53,591 nucleotides of DNA from an uncultured Acidobacteriota bacterium (lineage in GTDB: Bacteria; Acidobacteriota; UBA6911; RPQK01; JAJDTT01). The position numbers and the translations under genes are program-made. This document shows positions 33,243-42,659 of the stretch, piece after piece. The stretch lies in assembly GCA_951812665.1 (NCBI GenBank), contig CATOST010000027.1, positions 66,117-119,707 of the forward strand, in the 5' to 3' direction. Numbering within the stretch: position 1 is the stretch's first letter; each line of letters begins with the position of its first letter. Below the pieces are notes generated by a model. The model was not told the origin of the DNA and searched no databases. It saw nothing but the letters and a program-made list of their open reading frames with translations.

Positions 33243-34745
33243 CTAGTTGTCCACTGGGCACACCTTGACCAACTCCAGCGCCCGTCGCTGCAGCGGCGTC
33301 GGTTCCGTCAATCGTTGCAGCCTCGGACCGTCCGGGTCCGAGGCGGTTCGGCACTGGTGACGCGGCACTGGTGACGGGCACGCGTCGCCATCGCCGCAAT
33401 CAGTGTCTTGAAGCTGTGAAGCGGCAGTCCGTCCGCGGTTTCCCGCTTCGTCTTCTTCCGTTTGGCCGAGGCCGACGGCTCGGCTTTCAGCACCGGGTCC
33501 CGTCGAGCGCGGTGCGCCTCCAAGTCCTCGTCATCGAACAGCAACGGAGCCAGGGCTCGCCGCAGATGCCACTGGACGTAGTAGGCCAGCAGGCACAGGA
33601 ACAGGTGCGACCGCACCCGCGTCTCGGCCCGGTGACGGATGAGACGGATCTGCAAGTCCACCGTCTTGAGTGAGCGGAAGGCCCGCTCCACGTTCGTCAG
33701 GTTCTTGTAGCTGCGCACCACATCGGCCGTCGCCAACCGCTCTTCCGGTTCGCTCGTGCGCAGGATGTAGAACCCGTCCAGTTGCGCCTCGCGGGCGATG
33801 GCTTCGGTGCGCCGGGCGTATTCGAAGCGCCCGTCTTCGATCACCAGCTCGAAGTGCTTGGCCACCTTGTACCGGTTCTTGATCCGACCCACCTTCACCG
33901 CGATCTCGTTCGCCAGCAAAGGCGTTTTGGTCCGTCGCGCCACCTCCCGGGCGATCCGGGCCAACTCCTTCTCCGTCTCCGCCACCAGGTCCTGGCGTTT
34001 GTTCCGCCGATACTCGGCCAGCATCGGGTTGTAACAGACGACGAGCCGTTCGCCCGGATAGGCCTCGGTCCGGATCTCCGCCAAGTGACGCTCGTCAAAG
34101 AGCGAGGGTTGAACCTCTTGGGTGTCCACCAGTTGGCGAATGGCCTCATGGCGCAGGGCCGAGATCCACCCCAGTCCCGGATGCCGCTTCAGATGCTTGA
34201 TCTGAGTTTCGGTCAGCCGCCGCCGGTCCCCCACCAGCACCACCCGCTCCAACCCGAAGCGCTGGCGTAACCTCTCGACTTGATCCGGCACCGTGACCGG
34301 ATCCCCCGTGTTGCCGGGATAGGCCTGGACCGCCACCGGACAACCCGCCGCATCGGCCATTACTCCGTAGACGACGATGGGCCGGCCGCGCTTGCCGTCC
34401 CGGCTGTGGCCGAATCGCATCAAGGAACAGGTGTGGCCTTCGTAGTAACTGCTCGAGAGGTCGTAAAGCACGTGATCGCTTTCGGCCAGGTGCCGCCGGG
34501 CCAGCTTCTTCTCGATCCGATTCTGACGTTGGAGCAACCAGTCCATGGCCCCGTACAGGTCGTCCTCGTCGGCGTCCTCCAGGGAGAGCTCAGAGGCCAG
34601 CGTGGTGGTGTGCCAGAGCCGGGTGGTGGCGAGCTTGGAGGCGGGATGCAACAAGCGCTGAATGATCAGGGCCAGCACCAAGTTGCGCTGGCGCGAGCCC
34701 TTGGGGTCGATCAGAGTCGGGAGCTTCAGGCGGCGAATGAAGAGA
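33243..34745 (-). pseudogene. IS1634-family transposase, broken
   Basis: The main frame (33308-34681, continuing upstream without ATG to about 34745) shows IS1634 features: LVLALIIQRLLHPASKLATT, VLYDLSSSYYEG (catalytic Asp), VLVGDRRRLTETQI, NLTNVERAFRSLKTVDL (Glu) and VRSHLFLCLLAYYVQWHLR. Two lesions are seen. The N-terminal about 100-130 residues are absent because homology begins at about 34745 beside a GAAGAGAAGGGGACA repeat. Near 33310 the frame is lost: the expected C-terminus LTEPTPLQRRALELV..CPVDN continues in another frame and stops at 33243. It is therefore inactive. Confidence 0.75.
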
Positions 34746-34771
34746 AGGGGACACGTGAAGAGAAGGGGACA
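34739..34771 (+). repeat. Direct repeat GAAGAGAAGGGGACA x2
   Basis: Two exact 15-base copies 18 bases apart, at the point where the IS1634 homology stops. Related AAGGGACAG strings occur at about 41778, 42580 and 44795 beside other duplicated segments. It may mark a recombination or repeat-element junction. Confidence 0.5.
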
Positions 34772-35046
34772 GTCCGGTGCACCGTTTTGCGGACGCGAAC
34801 TGGCGCTTACGGGAAAAACTCTGCGCCATCTCTACACTCTTCTCAAGAGTGCAAGCCCCGGTGAGAAATGCGGGCCGGTGGTAGAAACGGTTGGAAGGAA
34901 CCGCCTCGAGCACTCGAGCCAACCGGCTGCGGGTTGTTAGAGAAGGGAATGCGGGAGAAACTGACGATGCGGGCTGTTAATCCTGTGGAGGGGGCGCCAC
35001 CAAAGAGGCTCCTGGTCCAAGATCTTATATTCCGACGGATCCCCAC
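34772..35046. other. Intergenic stretch upstream of putA-like gene
   Basis: About 275 bases with no gene. It carries an imperfect inverted repeat around CACTCTTCTCAAGAGTGC (34833-34850) that could form a hairpin. This may be the leader of the proline catabolism gene. Confidence 0.4.
34833..34850. promoter_or_regulatory. Perfect inverted repeat upstream of putA-like gene
   Basis: CACTCTT, CTCA, AAGAGTG: seven-base arms, four-base loop. It might be an operator or a hairpin in the leader of the PutA gene about 200 bases downstream. No regulator is known. Confidence 0.35.
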
Positions 35047-38000
35047 GTGAAGAAGTCACTGCTCGAGCTTCTCGGATCGTTCAGACCGGACCGCGGGTCA
35101 CCCGACTCGGAGCAGGCGCAGAAAGCCGTCTTCCTGGCACGGTGTCTTCAGGAAAAGGCGGCGACGCTTCAAACTCCCGAAGAAGAGAAGCAGCAGGCCG
35201 AACTGGAGCGGATGGTGCAGAGTCCGCACGACAAAGCGACCCTCACCCAGCTCACCGACCAAGCCTTCCGCTCCAGCAACCCGCGCCGCGCCGTCGACCA
35301 GATCCTGCACATCCTGGACATCCAGGGAATCCCCCGCTTCTTCAGCGGCCTGGACCGAACTCTGCTCAAGGGATTTCACTCCTTCGGCAGCTACCTCCCG
35401 GAGGTGGCGGCGCCGCTGGTCCGGGAGAGGATGCGGGAAGAAACCGCCAACGTCATCCTCCCCGCGGAGGACGACCTGCTCGTCCGGCACCTCGAATCGC
35501 GCCGGACCGGCGGGGTACGGATGAACGTCAACTTCCTGGGAGAGGCCCTCCTGGGAGAAGCCGAGGCCCAGCGGCGTTTGGAGTTGTACCTGAGTGCGCT
35601 CCAGATCCCGGAGATCGAGGTGATCTCGGTCAAGATCTCCACCATCTACTCGCAGGTCTCGTCTCTCGCCTTCGAGCATACCGTCTCCGTGCTTTGCGAC
35701 CGGCTGGAGCTGCTCTATCGGGCTGCGGCCAGAGGGCGCTTTCGACGCCGGGACGGCAGCGTGGTGCCCAAGTTCGTGTACCTCGACATGGAGGAGTATC
35801 GCGACTTGGCGGTGACCACAGAGGTCTTTTTGCGGACCCTCGACCGCAAGGGCTTGCGACAGGCCGGCGGGGGGATCGCTCTTCAAGCCTACCTCCCCGA
35901 CTCCTACCTGGCCCAGAAGAGAATCAACGCCTGGGCCAGGGAACGGGTGCAGAGCGGAGGAGCGCCGGTAACGATCCGGCTGGTGAAGGGCGCCAACCTG
36001 GAGATGGAACGGGTGGAGGCGTCGCTACGGGGCTGGGAGCAAGCACCGTACGAGTCAAAGCTTGAGACCGACGCCAACTACAAGCGCATGCTGCACGAAG
36101 CTCTGGCTCCCGAGAATATTGCGGCGGTGCGGCTGGGGGTGGCTTCACACAACCTCTTCGACCTCTCGTACGCCCTGCTGGTGGCTGCGGAGGCCGGCGC
36201 GCTGGACCGGGTGCAGTTCGAGATGCTGGAAGGGATGGCCAATGCCCAGCGCCGGGCCCTGTTCGAACTGGCGCAAAACCTCCTCCTCTATGCGCCGGCG
36301 ACCAGGAAAGAGGACTTCGTCAACGCCGTCGGATACCTCTTTCGCCGTCTGGACGAGAACACGGGACCCGACAATTTCCTCAGGTACGCCTTCAAGCTGG
36401 TCCCCGGCAGCCCGGAGTGGAAACGATTGGAAGCGGGATTCCTCGAATCTTCTCGTCACCGCGAAAAGGTTTCGGAGATGCCTCGACGCGTTCAGAACCG
36501 TCTGGCCGAGACTGGTGCGTCGTCACCCCCGAGCTCGTGGAAACGATTCGTCAACGAACCGGATACCGATTTCTCGCTGCCTGCCAACCGCGAGTGGGGC
36601 CGGGCGATCATCGAACGCTGGAAACCTCGCCACCACGACCACAAGGTGGAAGTTCCCCTGGTGGTGGACGGGAAGGAGATCTTTCAGGATCGGGAGCTGC
36701 GTGATTGCTGGGATCCCTCCCGGCCGGACCTGGTCGTCGGCCGCTATCGACAGGCCAACCGGGAGGACATCCAACGGGCAGTGACCTGCGCTCGAAACGA
36801 TACCGACGGCTGGCGTACGAGGACGGCCGAAGAGCGCTCCCGAGTGCTGGCGTCGGTGGCGCGGGAATTGCGCCGGGGCCGGGGGGACCTCATGGGCGCC
36901 GCCCTGGCGGAGGGCGGCAAGACCCTGTCCGAGTCGGACCCGGAGGTCAGCGAGGTGGTGGATTTCGTCGTTTTCTACGACTTGGCGGCCCGCTACTTCC
37001 ACGACCTTCCAGGTCTGCAGGTCAAGCCCAAGGGTGTCGTGGTCGTCGTTTCTCCCTGGAACTTTCCCATCGCCATACCGGGAGGCGGAATCGCCGCCGC
37101 ACTGGCGGCCGGGAACACGGTCATCCTCAAGCCCGCCCCCGACACGGTGCTGGTGGCTCACGAGCTTTGCCGTTGCTTCTGGAGGGCCGGGGTTTCCCGA
37201 CGGACTCTGCAGATGGTCTCCTGCTCCGACGAGATTGCCGGATCCTGCCTGGTCTCCCACCCGGAGGTGGACGCCGTCATCCTCACCGGCGGTACCGAGA
37301 CCGCCCTGCGGATGCTGGGGGCCACGCCGGATATGAATCTGCTGGCTGAGACGGGGGGAAAGAACGCTACCACCTTGACCGCTCTTGGAGACCGGGAGCT
37401 GGCCATCAGCCACGTGGTTCACTCCGCCTTCAGTCACAGCGGACAGAAGTGTTCGGCAACCTCTCTGCTCCTGGTCGAGGAGGAGGTCTACCGGGATCCG
37501 AGGTTCAAAGAGACGCTCTGCGACGCGGTGCGGAGCCTGGAGGTGGGCTCGGCCTGGGACCTCCAGACCAGGATGGGGCCCCTGATTCGCACTCCCTCGG
37601 GTGCCCTGGAAACCGGCCTCAAGGAACTGGAGCCGGGCGAGTCCTGGGCGGTGATGCCCCGACGGATGCAAGGCAATGCTTGTCTCTACTCCCCAGGGGT
37701 CAAGTGGGATGTCCGGCCGGGGAGCTTCACCCACCTGACCGAGCTCTTCGGTCCCGTGCTGGGGGTGATGGAGGTGAAGAACCTGGACCAAGCCCTGGAT
37801 CTCATCCGGCAGACCGGGTATGGCCTGACCTCCGGCCTCGAGAGCCTGGACGATCGCGAACAATCTTACTGGTGCGACCGCGTCGAGGCGGGCAACCTCT
37901 ACGTCAACCGAGGGACCACCGGGGCCATCGTGCTCCGCCAACCCTTTGGCGGCACAGGCAGGTCCGCCTTTGGCCCCGGAATCAAGGCGGGAGGACCCAA

Positions 38001-38700
38001 CTACGTGGCCCAGCTTATGGACTTCCGGGACGGTAAAGTTGGAGCCGCCTCCCTCGAAATCGCCGATCCCGATCTCGCCGACCTCCGTTGGCGCCTGCAA
38101 CAGCCGAGTCCGCCCGGAGTTGCCGCGGACGGGGACGAACTGCCTCGGGTCGTGGCAGCCATGGAGAGCTACTGCACCAACAGCCGAGCGGAATTCGGCC
38201 GTACCCATGACCATTTCCGTTTGGTGGGCCAGGACAACCTGCGGCGCTATTTGCCCGTCCGCCGGCTCCACATCCGCCTGGATCCCCTGGATTCGCTGTT
38301 CGAGATCTTCGCGCGCGTCTGTGCGGCCAAGGCCGTCGGCTGCCGGGCCAAGGTAAGTTTTCCCCGGGGCGGGTGGTCTCCGGCCACCGACTGGCTGCAG
38401 GAATTGACCGCATCGTGGAACGAGGGTGTCGAATTTTTCGAGGAAAGCGACGACGAGCTGGCGAGCCGGGTTCGCGAAGCCGAGATCGACCGCGTCCGCT
38501 TTGCGGCGCCGGAGCGGGTGCCGGAGATCGTGTTCCGGGCGGCGGCCGCGTCGGGGGTTTACTTAGCGCGAGCGCCGGTACTGATCCAGGGCCGGGTGGA
38601 GTTGCTCTGGTACGTCAGGGAGCAAAGCATCAGTAGTGATTACCATCGCTACGGCAACTTGAGCATCCGGGAGGGAGAAGACGGGATAGAGGTCTCGTAG
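35047..38700 (+). CDS. putA: Bifunctional proline dehydrogenase / glutamate-semialdehyde dehydrogenase
   Basis: 1217 residues from GTG. The proline dehydrogenase half (about 60-470) has the FAD-barrel motifs SVKISTIY, KFVYLDMEEYRDL, ALQAYLPDSY, VRLGVASHNLFD and FEMLEGMA. The aldehyde dehydrogenase half (about 520-1000) has VVSPWNFPIAIPGGG, LAETGGKNA (Glu), SGQKCSATSLL (catalytic Cys) and TELFGPVLGV. A C-terminal domain of about 200 residues ends YHRYGNLSIRE, as in long PutA forms. Proline is oxidised to glutamate at the membrane, with electrons going to quinone and NAD. No N-terminal ribbon-helix-helix repressor domain is present, so this PutA should not autoregulate. It is not followed by a proline transporter. 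Confidence 0.93.
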   Translation: MKKSLLELLGSFRPDRGSPDSEQAQKAVFLARCLQEKAATLQTPEEEKQQAELERMVQSPHDKATLTQLTDQAFRSSNPRRAVDQILHILDIQGIPRFFSGLDRTLLKGFHSFGSYLPEVAAPLVRERMREETANVILPAEDDLLVRHLESRRTGGVRMNVNFLGEALLGEAEAQRRLELYLSALQIPEIEVISVKISTIYSQVSSLAFEHTVSVLCDRLELLYRAAARGRFRRRDGSVVPKFVYLDMEEYRDLAVTTEVFLRTLDRKGLRQAGGGIALQAYLPDSYLAQKRINAWARERVQSGGAPVTIRLVKGANLEMERVEASLRGWEQAPYESKLETDANYKRMLHEALAPENIAAVRLGVASHNLFDLSYALLVAAEAGALDRVQFEMLEGMANAQRRALFELAQNLLLYAPATRKEDFVNAVGYLFRRLDENTGPDNFLRYAFKLVPGSPEWKRLEAGFLESSRHREKVSEMPRRVQNRLAETGASSPPSSWKRFVNEPDTDFSLPANREWGRAIIERWKPRHHDHKVEVPLVVDGKEIFQDRELRDCWDPSRPDLVVGRYRQANREDIQRAVTCARNDTDGWRTRTAEERSRVLASVARELRRGRGDLMGAALAEGGKTLSESDPEVSEVVDFVVFYDLAARYFHDLPGLQVKPKGVVVVVSPWNFPIAIPGGGIAAALAAGNTVILKPAPDTVLVAHELCRCFWRAGVSRRTLQMVSCSDEIAGSCLVSHPEVDAVILTGGTETALRMLGATPDMNLLAETGGKNATTLTALGDRELAISHVVHSAFSHSGQKCSATSLLLVEEEVYRDPRFKETLCDAVRSLEVGSAWDLQTRMGPLIRTPSGALETGLKELEPGESWAVMPRRMQGNACLYSPGVKWDVRPGSFTHLTELFGPVLGVMEVKNLDQALDLIRQTGYGLTSGLESLDDREQSYWCDRVEAGNLYVNRGTTGAIVLRQPFGGTGRSAFGPGIKAGGPNYVAQLMDFRDGKVGAASLEIADPDLADLRWRLQQPSPPGVAADGDELPRVVAAMESYCTNSRAEFGRTHDHFRLVGQDNLRRYLPVRRLHIRLDPLDSLFEIFARVCAAKAVGCRAKVSFPRGGWSPATDWLQELTASWNEGVEFFEESDDELASRVREAEIDRVRFAAPERVPEIVFRAAAASGVYLARAPVLIQGRVELLWYVREQSISSDYHRYGNLSIREGEDGIEVS

Positions 38701-39296
38701 CCCGGATCTCTCCGGTCCGCCGAATTGCAGCGACGGGTGCTCCAACAGTTGGGAGTGACGTCGTAATGGAGCCAGACAGGCTATGGGAGGAAAATGTCTA
38801 AGTCGTTCCAAATGAGAGAGTTACTTGACTTCATCTCTGAAACTTCGGATTAGTGCGCCAAGCTTGATGCAGTTCCGGTGGCTGCGACTGGCGGGCCATT
38901 CAGGATCGCAGTACTCGGATTCAAACGCGCATCTGGCGTCTATGACACCGAATAGGCTGATTGGGTTAGCGCCACCGACTTCACCGGAACCGCAACGAAA
39001 AAAGACTGGCGTCTTTCATCATCAGACGCAGCTGAACCGGTTTGCCCGCGATCCGCTTCAAGGGTTCCTCCGAGCTCATCGTCCGACACGGTACAAACAG
39101 ATGTGATTTTTCCAACGGCGGGAGCTCATCGGATTGGGACAGAAGCGGACGGGAAAGCGCACGGACGGCGCAGAGTCTGAATCAAGTGCGAACCGTCTAC
39201 GTCTGACAATTTCAGTTAATGGAAGTCCTCCAGAGTGCAGAGATCTCCCCTACACGAGGATTCAGGTATAGGCCCCTGGTCTTTGGCCCAAGCTAG
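38701..39296. other. Intergenic stretch with gene relic
   Basis: About 600 bases with no intact gene. It holds the relic at 38987-39076; nothing else was recognised. Confidence 0.5.
38987..39076 (-). pseudogene. Relic of the 3' end of the propeller glycosidase-like gene
   Basis: About 90 bases match the last 90 bases of the intact gene at 44878-46392 (stretches such as ATCCGCTTCAAGGG, CTTTCATCA and CAGACGCAGC). This encodes the C-terminal PLKRIAGKPVRLRL..KDA region with substitutions. No reading frame remains. Confidence 0.65.
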
Positions 39297-39455
39297 GAGT
39301 CTGCGCGGTAGAAATGATCGTAGCGAGAAAGTGGGGAATCGAGGCCAGATTTTCTCGATTTGGAGGTGCATAGTTGTTCTATTCGCCGAGAAATCGAGGA
39401 AATATGGACCGATTCTACCGCTTTCGCAGTAGATCAATTTCTGCCGCGCAGGCTC
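39297..39455. mobile_element. Fold-back MITE with CTAG target duplication
   Basis: Left end GAGTCTGCGCGGTAGAAAT and inverted right end GAGCCTGCGCGGCAGAAAT, with similarity continuing inwards for about 70 bases so that nearly the whole 159-bp element is an imperfect inverted repeat. CTAG lies at 39293-39296 and 39456-39459. The ends resemble but do not equal those of the adjacent IS1182-family element, pointing to a different IS1182-type transposase as mobiliser. It is non-coding. Confidence 0.75.
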
Positions 39456-39482
39456 CTAGGGGCGGGAACGGGGAACTCCTAG

Positions 39483-41252
39483 GAGGCTGTCCGAGAACTC
39501 TGCACTGAGCGACGTTCGTCCATGACAACGCTCATGGGCGATGGTCGTTGGCTTGGAAGGCCATCGAATCCCGGCCTTCAAAGCCGTTGAATTCTGGATT
39601 TTGCTCTATTTTCGACTCGAAAAAGTCCGATAGAGGGCGATTTTTGACCTCATGCGTTCTCATCGCCCCTTTTTTACGCCCAAACCGCCTGTTTCCCGAA
39701 CTCCGGACACACTTCTCCCCGCAGTGCCGCAAAAATGATCTTTTTGAGGTTGTGCGCCACGCAGACCAAGGAGAACTCCCCCGCCACTTTCTCCCTGCCC
39801 CGCACCCCGAATCCCCGAAATCCCGAGTTCTTGATCTGTCCGAAAACCGGCTCCACGATGGTCTTGCGTCGTACGTAGATCGCTCGGCCTTCCGGTTGCG
39901 ACATGCGCTCGTTCATGGCCCGTCGCAACGGCTCCTTCCCATCGCTCGTGATCGTGCGCGCCGCCCCCGACTTCGACCGGCAGCAACGACGGTAGTAGGG
40001 ACAGGACCGGCACTCCTCGATGTCCCCTTGATACACCCGATGTCCCGTGCGACGGGCGGTCTTCAACCTCAGCATCTGCCCGCCGGGACAATGAAAGCCG
40101 TCCTGCTCCTCGTCGTAACGAAAGTCCGCCTTCACCAGGTGGCGTTTGCTCGCGTCGAGGTCGCCCTTCCCCCGCTTCTCTCCCCGGTCCGTCGCGATGT
40201 ACGCTTCCACCTGACGATCCGACACCTCCTGCAGGTTCTTCCCCGAGTAGTACCCGTTGTCCAGACTCAGCTTCTCCGGCAACCGACCGCTCGTCTCCTC
40301 CACCTCATCCAAGGCCGGAGCCACTTCCTGGGAATCGTTCGCCTGTTGGCTCACGTGCTGCCCCACGATCACCTGCGACTTCCCGTCCACACTGATCTGC
40401 GCGTTGTACGCGTACTCGAAGTCCCCTTTGTCCTTCATGATCCGCGCCTCGGGGTCCGCAAAGCTGATCTGCTTTTTGTCCTCGATCTCCTGTCCCGGTC
40501 GAAGCTCCGCCTCCCGCGCTTCCAGCTTCTGCTTCATCTCCCGGACCTTCTTCAACCGCTGCTGCTTGTCGCGCAGGTCATCCGGCAGCTCATACCCGGT
40601 CCGCTCCTGGTAGGCCCGATCCTCTTCCTCGTCCTGAGCGTCCGCCTGCCGGGTCAGGGCTTCGATCTCCTCGCACAACTCCTGCTCCTTCTCCTTCAGC
40701 CGTCCGTAGCTCATCGCCTTGTGCTTCGAGCTGTTCGCCTTGAACTTGGAGCCGTCCAAGCTCACGTGTCCCAAACTCACCAGCCCCAGGGCCATCGCCA
40801 ACTCCACCGTCTGCTTGAAGCAGGCCCGGAAGAACTCCCCGTGGTCCTTCCGGAAATCGCTCAACACCCGGAAGTTCGGGCAGTTCCTCCCCGCGATGTA
40901 CATGAAGCTGAGATCTTCCCGGCAGCGCTGCTCGATCTGCCGGGAGCTGAACACGCCGTGACTGTAGGCGTAGATCAGAATCGAGATGATCTGGCGCGGC
41001 GCGTAGGCACGCTGACCCCGGTGGCTGTACCGGGCCTCCACTTCCGACGTGTCCAGTTGCGCGAACAGTTCCTGATACAGGAAACATTCGTGATCCTCCG
41101 GCAAGAGGTCGAACACGTTCGTCGCAAACAACTGACTCTGGCAAGAGTCCTTTCGATAGGGCTTGAATCGAGGGGCCATCCGACACTCTCCTGACGATCT
41201 GTTCCCCTGATTTTAGAGAGCGTCGGTGACAGCGCTATTCTCGGACAGCCTC
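39483..41252 (-). mobile_element. IS1182-family insertion sequence, complete
   Basis: 1770 bp. Left end GAGGCTGTCCGAGAACT and inverted right end GAGGCTGTCCGAGAATA share 15 terminal bases. It is flanked by CTAG at 39479-39482 and 41253-41256. The single transposase gene is intact, so the copy may still move. Confidence 0.88.
39674..41179 (-). CDS. IS1182-family transposase
   Basis: 501 residues from MAPRFKPYRKDSCQSQL. The N-terminal domain has RGQRAYAPRQIISILIYAY and RCREDLSFMYIAGRNCPNFRV. DDE residues fall in HVSLDGSKFKAN, SLDNGYYSGKNL and KTIVEPVFGQIKNSGFRGF. A Cys cluster CPGGQ..CRSCPYYRRCCRS is typical of the family. A charged coiled-coil insertion (about 175-245) is present. It moves the element and probably the MITE at 8493. 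Confidence 0.92.
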   Translation of the reverse strand: MAPRFKPYRKDSCQSQLFATNVFDLLPEDHECFLYQELFAQLDTSEVEARYSHRGQRAYAPRQIISILIYAYSHGVFSSRQIEQRCREDLSFMYIAGRNCPNFRVLSDFRKDHGEFFRACFKQTVELAMALGLVSLGHVSLDGSKFKANSSKHKAMSYGRLKEKEQELCEEIEALTRQADAQDEEEDRAYQERTGYELPDDLRDKQQRLKKVREMKQKLEAREAELRPGQEIEDKKQISFADPEARIMKDKGDFEYAYNAQISVDGKSQVIVGQHVSQQANDSQEVAPALDEVEETSGRLPEKLSLDNGYYSGKNLQEVSDRQVEAYIATDRGEKRGKGDLDASKRHLVKADFRYDEEQDGFHCPGGQMLRLKTARRTGHRVYQGDIEECRSCPYYRRCCRSKSGAARTITSDGKEPLRRAMNERMSQPEGRAIYVRRKTIVEPVFGQIKNSGFRGFGVRGREKVAGEFSLVCVAHNLKKIIFAALRGEVCPEFGKQAVWA

Positions 41253-41726
41253 CTAGGGCGACGGCAGGCTTTTCTGTGGAGATCTCCAAGCCGGATACAT
41301 CTCCATCATCTTGAACTCTTCCGCTGTTACGTTTCGGTTGTCGGTGAGTCTGTCCCCTGTGGATACCAATCCCGGTGCTCGGGCGGGGTGTCGGGCTTCA
41401 CGGCATGCACCCGTTTCCACGAAGGCCTCGTAGATTTTCTCCTTCTCCTCATCGGTCCGTCGTTCTTCCTCTTGCACAAGAATAGCCAGTGACCAGCAGA
41501 CGTCGTCTGTGAGCCAGACGCCATAAGTGGTCTCGTCTCTGTTCGGTTCGTTATTGAATGCGACTGCAGTGATGCGAAGGAGCATCTCACTGGTGCTCCC
41601 CATGTCGATTGCTGTCGCGCGGGCGATGACCTTCCTGGCGTCTCCCTTGTCCCAATAGACGCGCTCGTCGCGGATGCCGGCCAGCATGGCGACTCCCGCT
41701 CCACGACTTCCGCCGACGATGCTCAC
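41253..41726 (-). CDS. Hypothetical protein next to IS1182 element
   Basis: 157 residues from ATG; the stop codon TAG lies in the CTAG target duplication of the IS. Middle part SEMLLRITAVAFNNEPNRDE and TYGVWLTDDVCWSLAILVQE look protein-like with acidic composition; no family is recognised. Because the pre-insertion sequence also reads TAG at this point, the IS need not have truncated it. It may be a remnant of a longer gene whose start lies upstream. Confidence 0.35.
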   Translation of the reverse strand: MSIVGGSRGAGVAMLAGIRDERVYWDKGDARKVIARATAIDMGSTSEMLLRITAVAFNNEPNRDETTYGVWLTDDVCWSLAILVQEEERRTDEEKEKIYEAFVETGACREARHPARAPGLVSTGDRLTDNRNVTAEEFKMMEMYPAWRSPQKSLPSP

Positions 41727-41832
41727 ACCCTCGGACTTCGCCTGCGGAGTCAGCTCCAGGGGCGGAACAGAAAGGGACAGTCCTTTCTTCCTGGAGCCAT
41801 TGACAATCCCAGGCCAAGGGGTCTTCTTTTAT

Positions 41833-41846
41833 ATGACCATGGTCAT
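41833..41846. promoter_or_regulatory. Perfect palindrome, likely operator of the Phd-VapC module
   Basis: ATGACCATGGTCAT is a perfect 14-base palindrome about 45 bases before the antitoxin start, overlapping a second ATGGT copy (CATGACTATGGT). Phd-type antitoxins repress their own operon by binding such repeats. Confidence 0.6.
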
Positions 41847-41890
41847 GACTATGGTAAGATCCCATACTGCAAGAGGAAGGGTGTGACGCC

Positions 41891-42175
41891 ATGGTAGTTC
41901 CCAAACGAGACGGAGCGAGTGAATCACGTACCATCAAGGCGTCCGAGTTCAAGGCCACGTGCCTCAGGCTGATGGACGAAGTGGCAGAAAGCGGAGAAGA
42001 GATCGTGATCACCAAAAATGGCCGCCCAACCGCGCGCCTTCTGCCCTACCGCAAGCGGTTCGGGGATTGGTTCGGAGCTGATCGAGACAGGATCGAAATC
42101 ATCGGCGACATCATCTCCCCGATTGACTTGGAGTGGGAAGCCGAGGTGAACCCCGACCGGGTGGCCAATCCGTGA
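41891..42175 (+). CDS. Phd/YefM-family antitoxin
   Basis: 94 residues. SRTIKASEFKATCLRLMDEV, then GEEIVITKNGRPTARLLPYR is the standard N-terminal DNA-binding fold of Phd antitoxins; the C-terminal tail RFGDWFGADRDRIEIIGD binds and blocks the toxin. The stop overlaps the toxin start by four bases (GTGA), coupling translation. The pair looks intact. Confidence 0.92.
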   Translation: MVVPKRDGASESRTIKASEFKATCLRLMDEVAESGEEIVITKNGRPTARLLPYRKRFGDWFGADRDRIEIIGDIISPIDLEWEAEVNPDRVANP

Positions 42176-42570
42176 TATTGGTGGACACTCACGTACTGTT
42201 GTGGTCGAGACTTGGCGGACCGCAAATCGGGCCTCTTTCCAGAGGACTGATGGAACGGGGACTACGGGAAGCCACACTGGCGGCGTCGGCGTTTTCGTTC
42301 TGGGAAGTGGCTCTGTTGCACGAGAAGGGGCGCATCCGCCTGCTGGAGGACGTCAGAACGTGGCGAACCCGGCTTCTCCAGGATGGTCTCGTCGAGATTC
42401 CGGTAGACGGCGACATTGCCATCCGCGCCAACAGTCTGAAGGACTTCCACGCGGATCCAGCCGACCGCATCATCGTCGCGACTGCGCTGGGGGGTCACAG
42501 TCTGCTCACGGCCGATGAGCGCATCCTGAGCTGGAGCGGCAACCTTCGCCGTGTGGACGCGAGAGCATAA
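42172..42570 (+). CDS. VapC-type PIN-domain toxin ribonuclease
   Basis: 132 residues from GTG. Acidic PIN residues: Asp in ILVDTHVLLW, Glu in FSFWEVALL, Asp pair in FHADPADRIIVATAL, and Asp/Glu in LLTADERIL. PIN toxins cut RNA (often tRNA) and are held inactive by the antitoxin. The GTG at 42172 overlaps the antitoxin stop; a longer frame from 42133 would overlap the antitoxin and is unlikely. This is the only complete toxin-antitoxin pair in the window. Confidence 0.92.
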   Translation: MILVDTHVLLWSRLGGPQIGPLSRGLMERGLREATLAASAFSFWEVALLHEKGRIRLLEDVRTWRTRLLQDGLVEIPVDGDIAIRANSLKDFHADPADRIIVATALGGHSLLTADERILSWSGNLRRVDARA

Positions 42571-42659
42571 AGGAAGAGTAAGGGACGGTTCCGCTCTCCG
42601 CGGTTCGCAAGACGAGCGGAGAGGGCTTCAGCTTGACGCCGATGTCAAGCGCATCCAGA

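Noticed and set aside
36523..38271. 582-codon minus-strand frame inside putA
   Set aside because: Shadow of the PutA coding sequence, lacking any domain.
41253..41726. Gene truncated by the IS1182 insertion
   Set aside because: The stop TAG falls within the CTAG target copy and would also be present in the uninterrupted sequence, so truncation by the IS is not shown.
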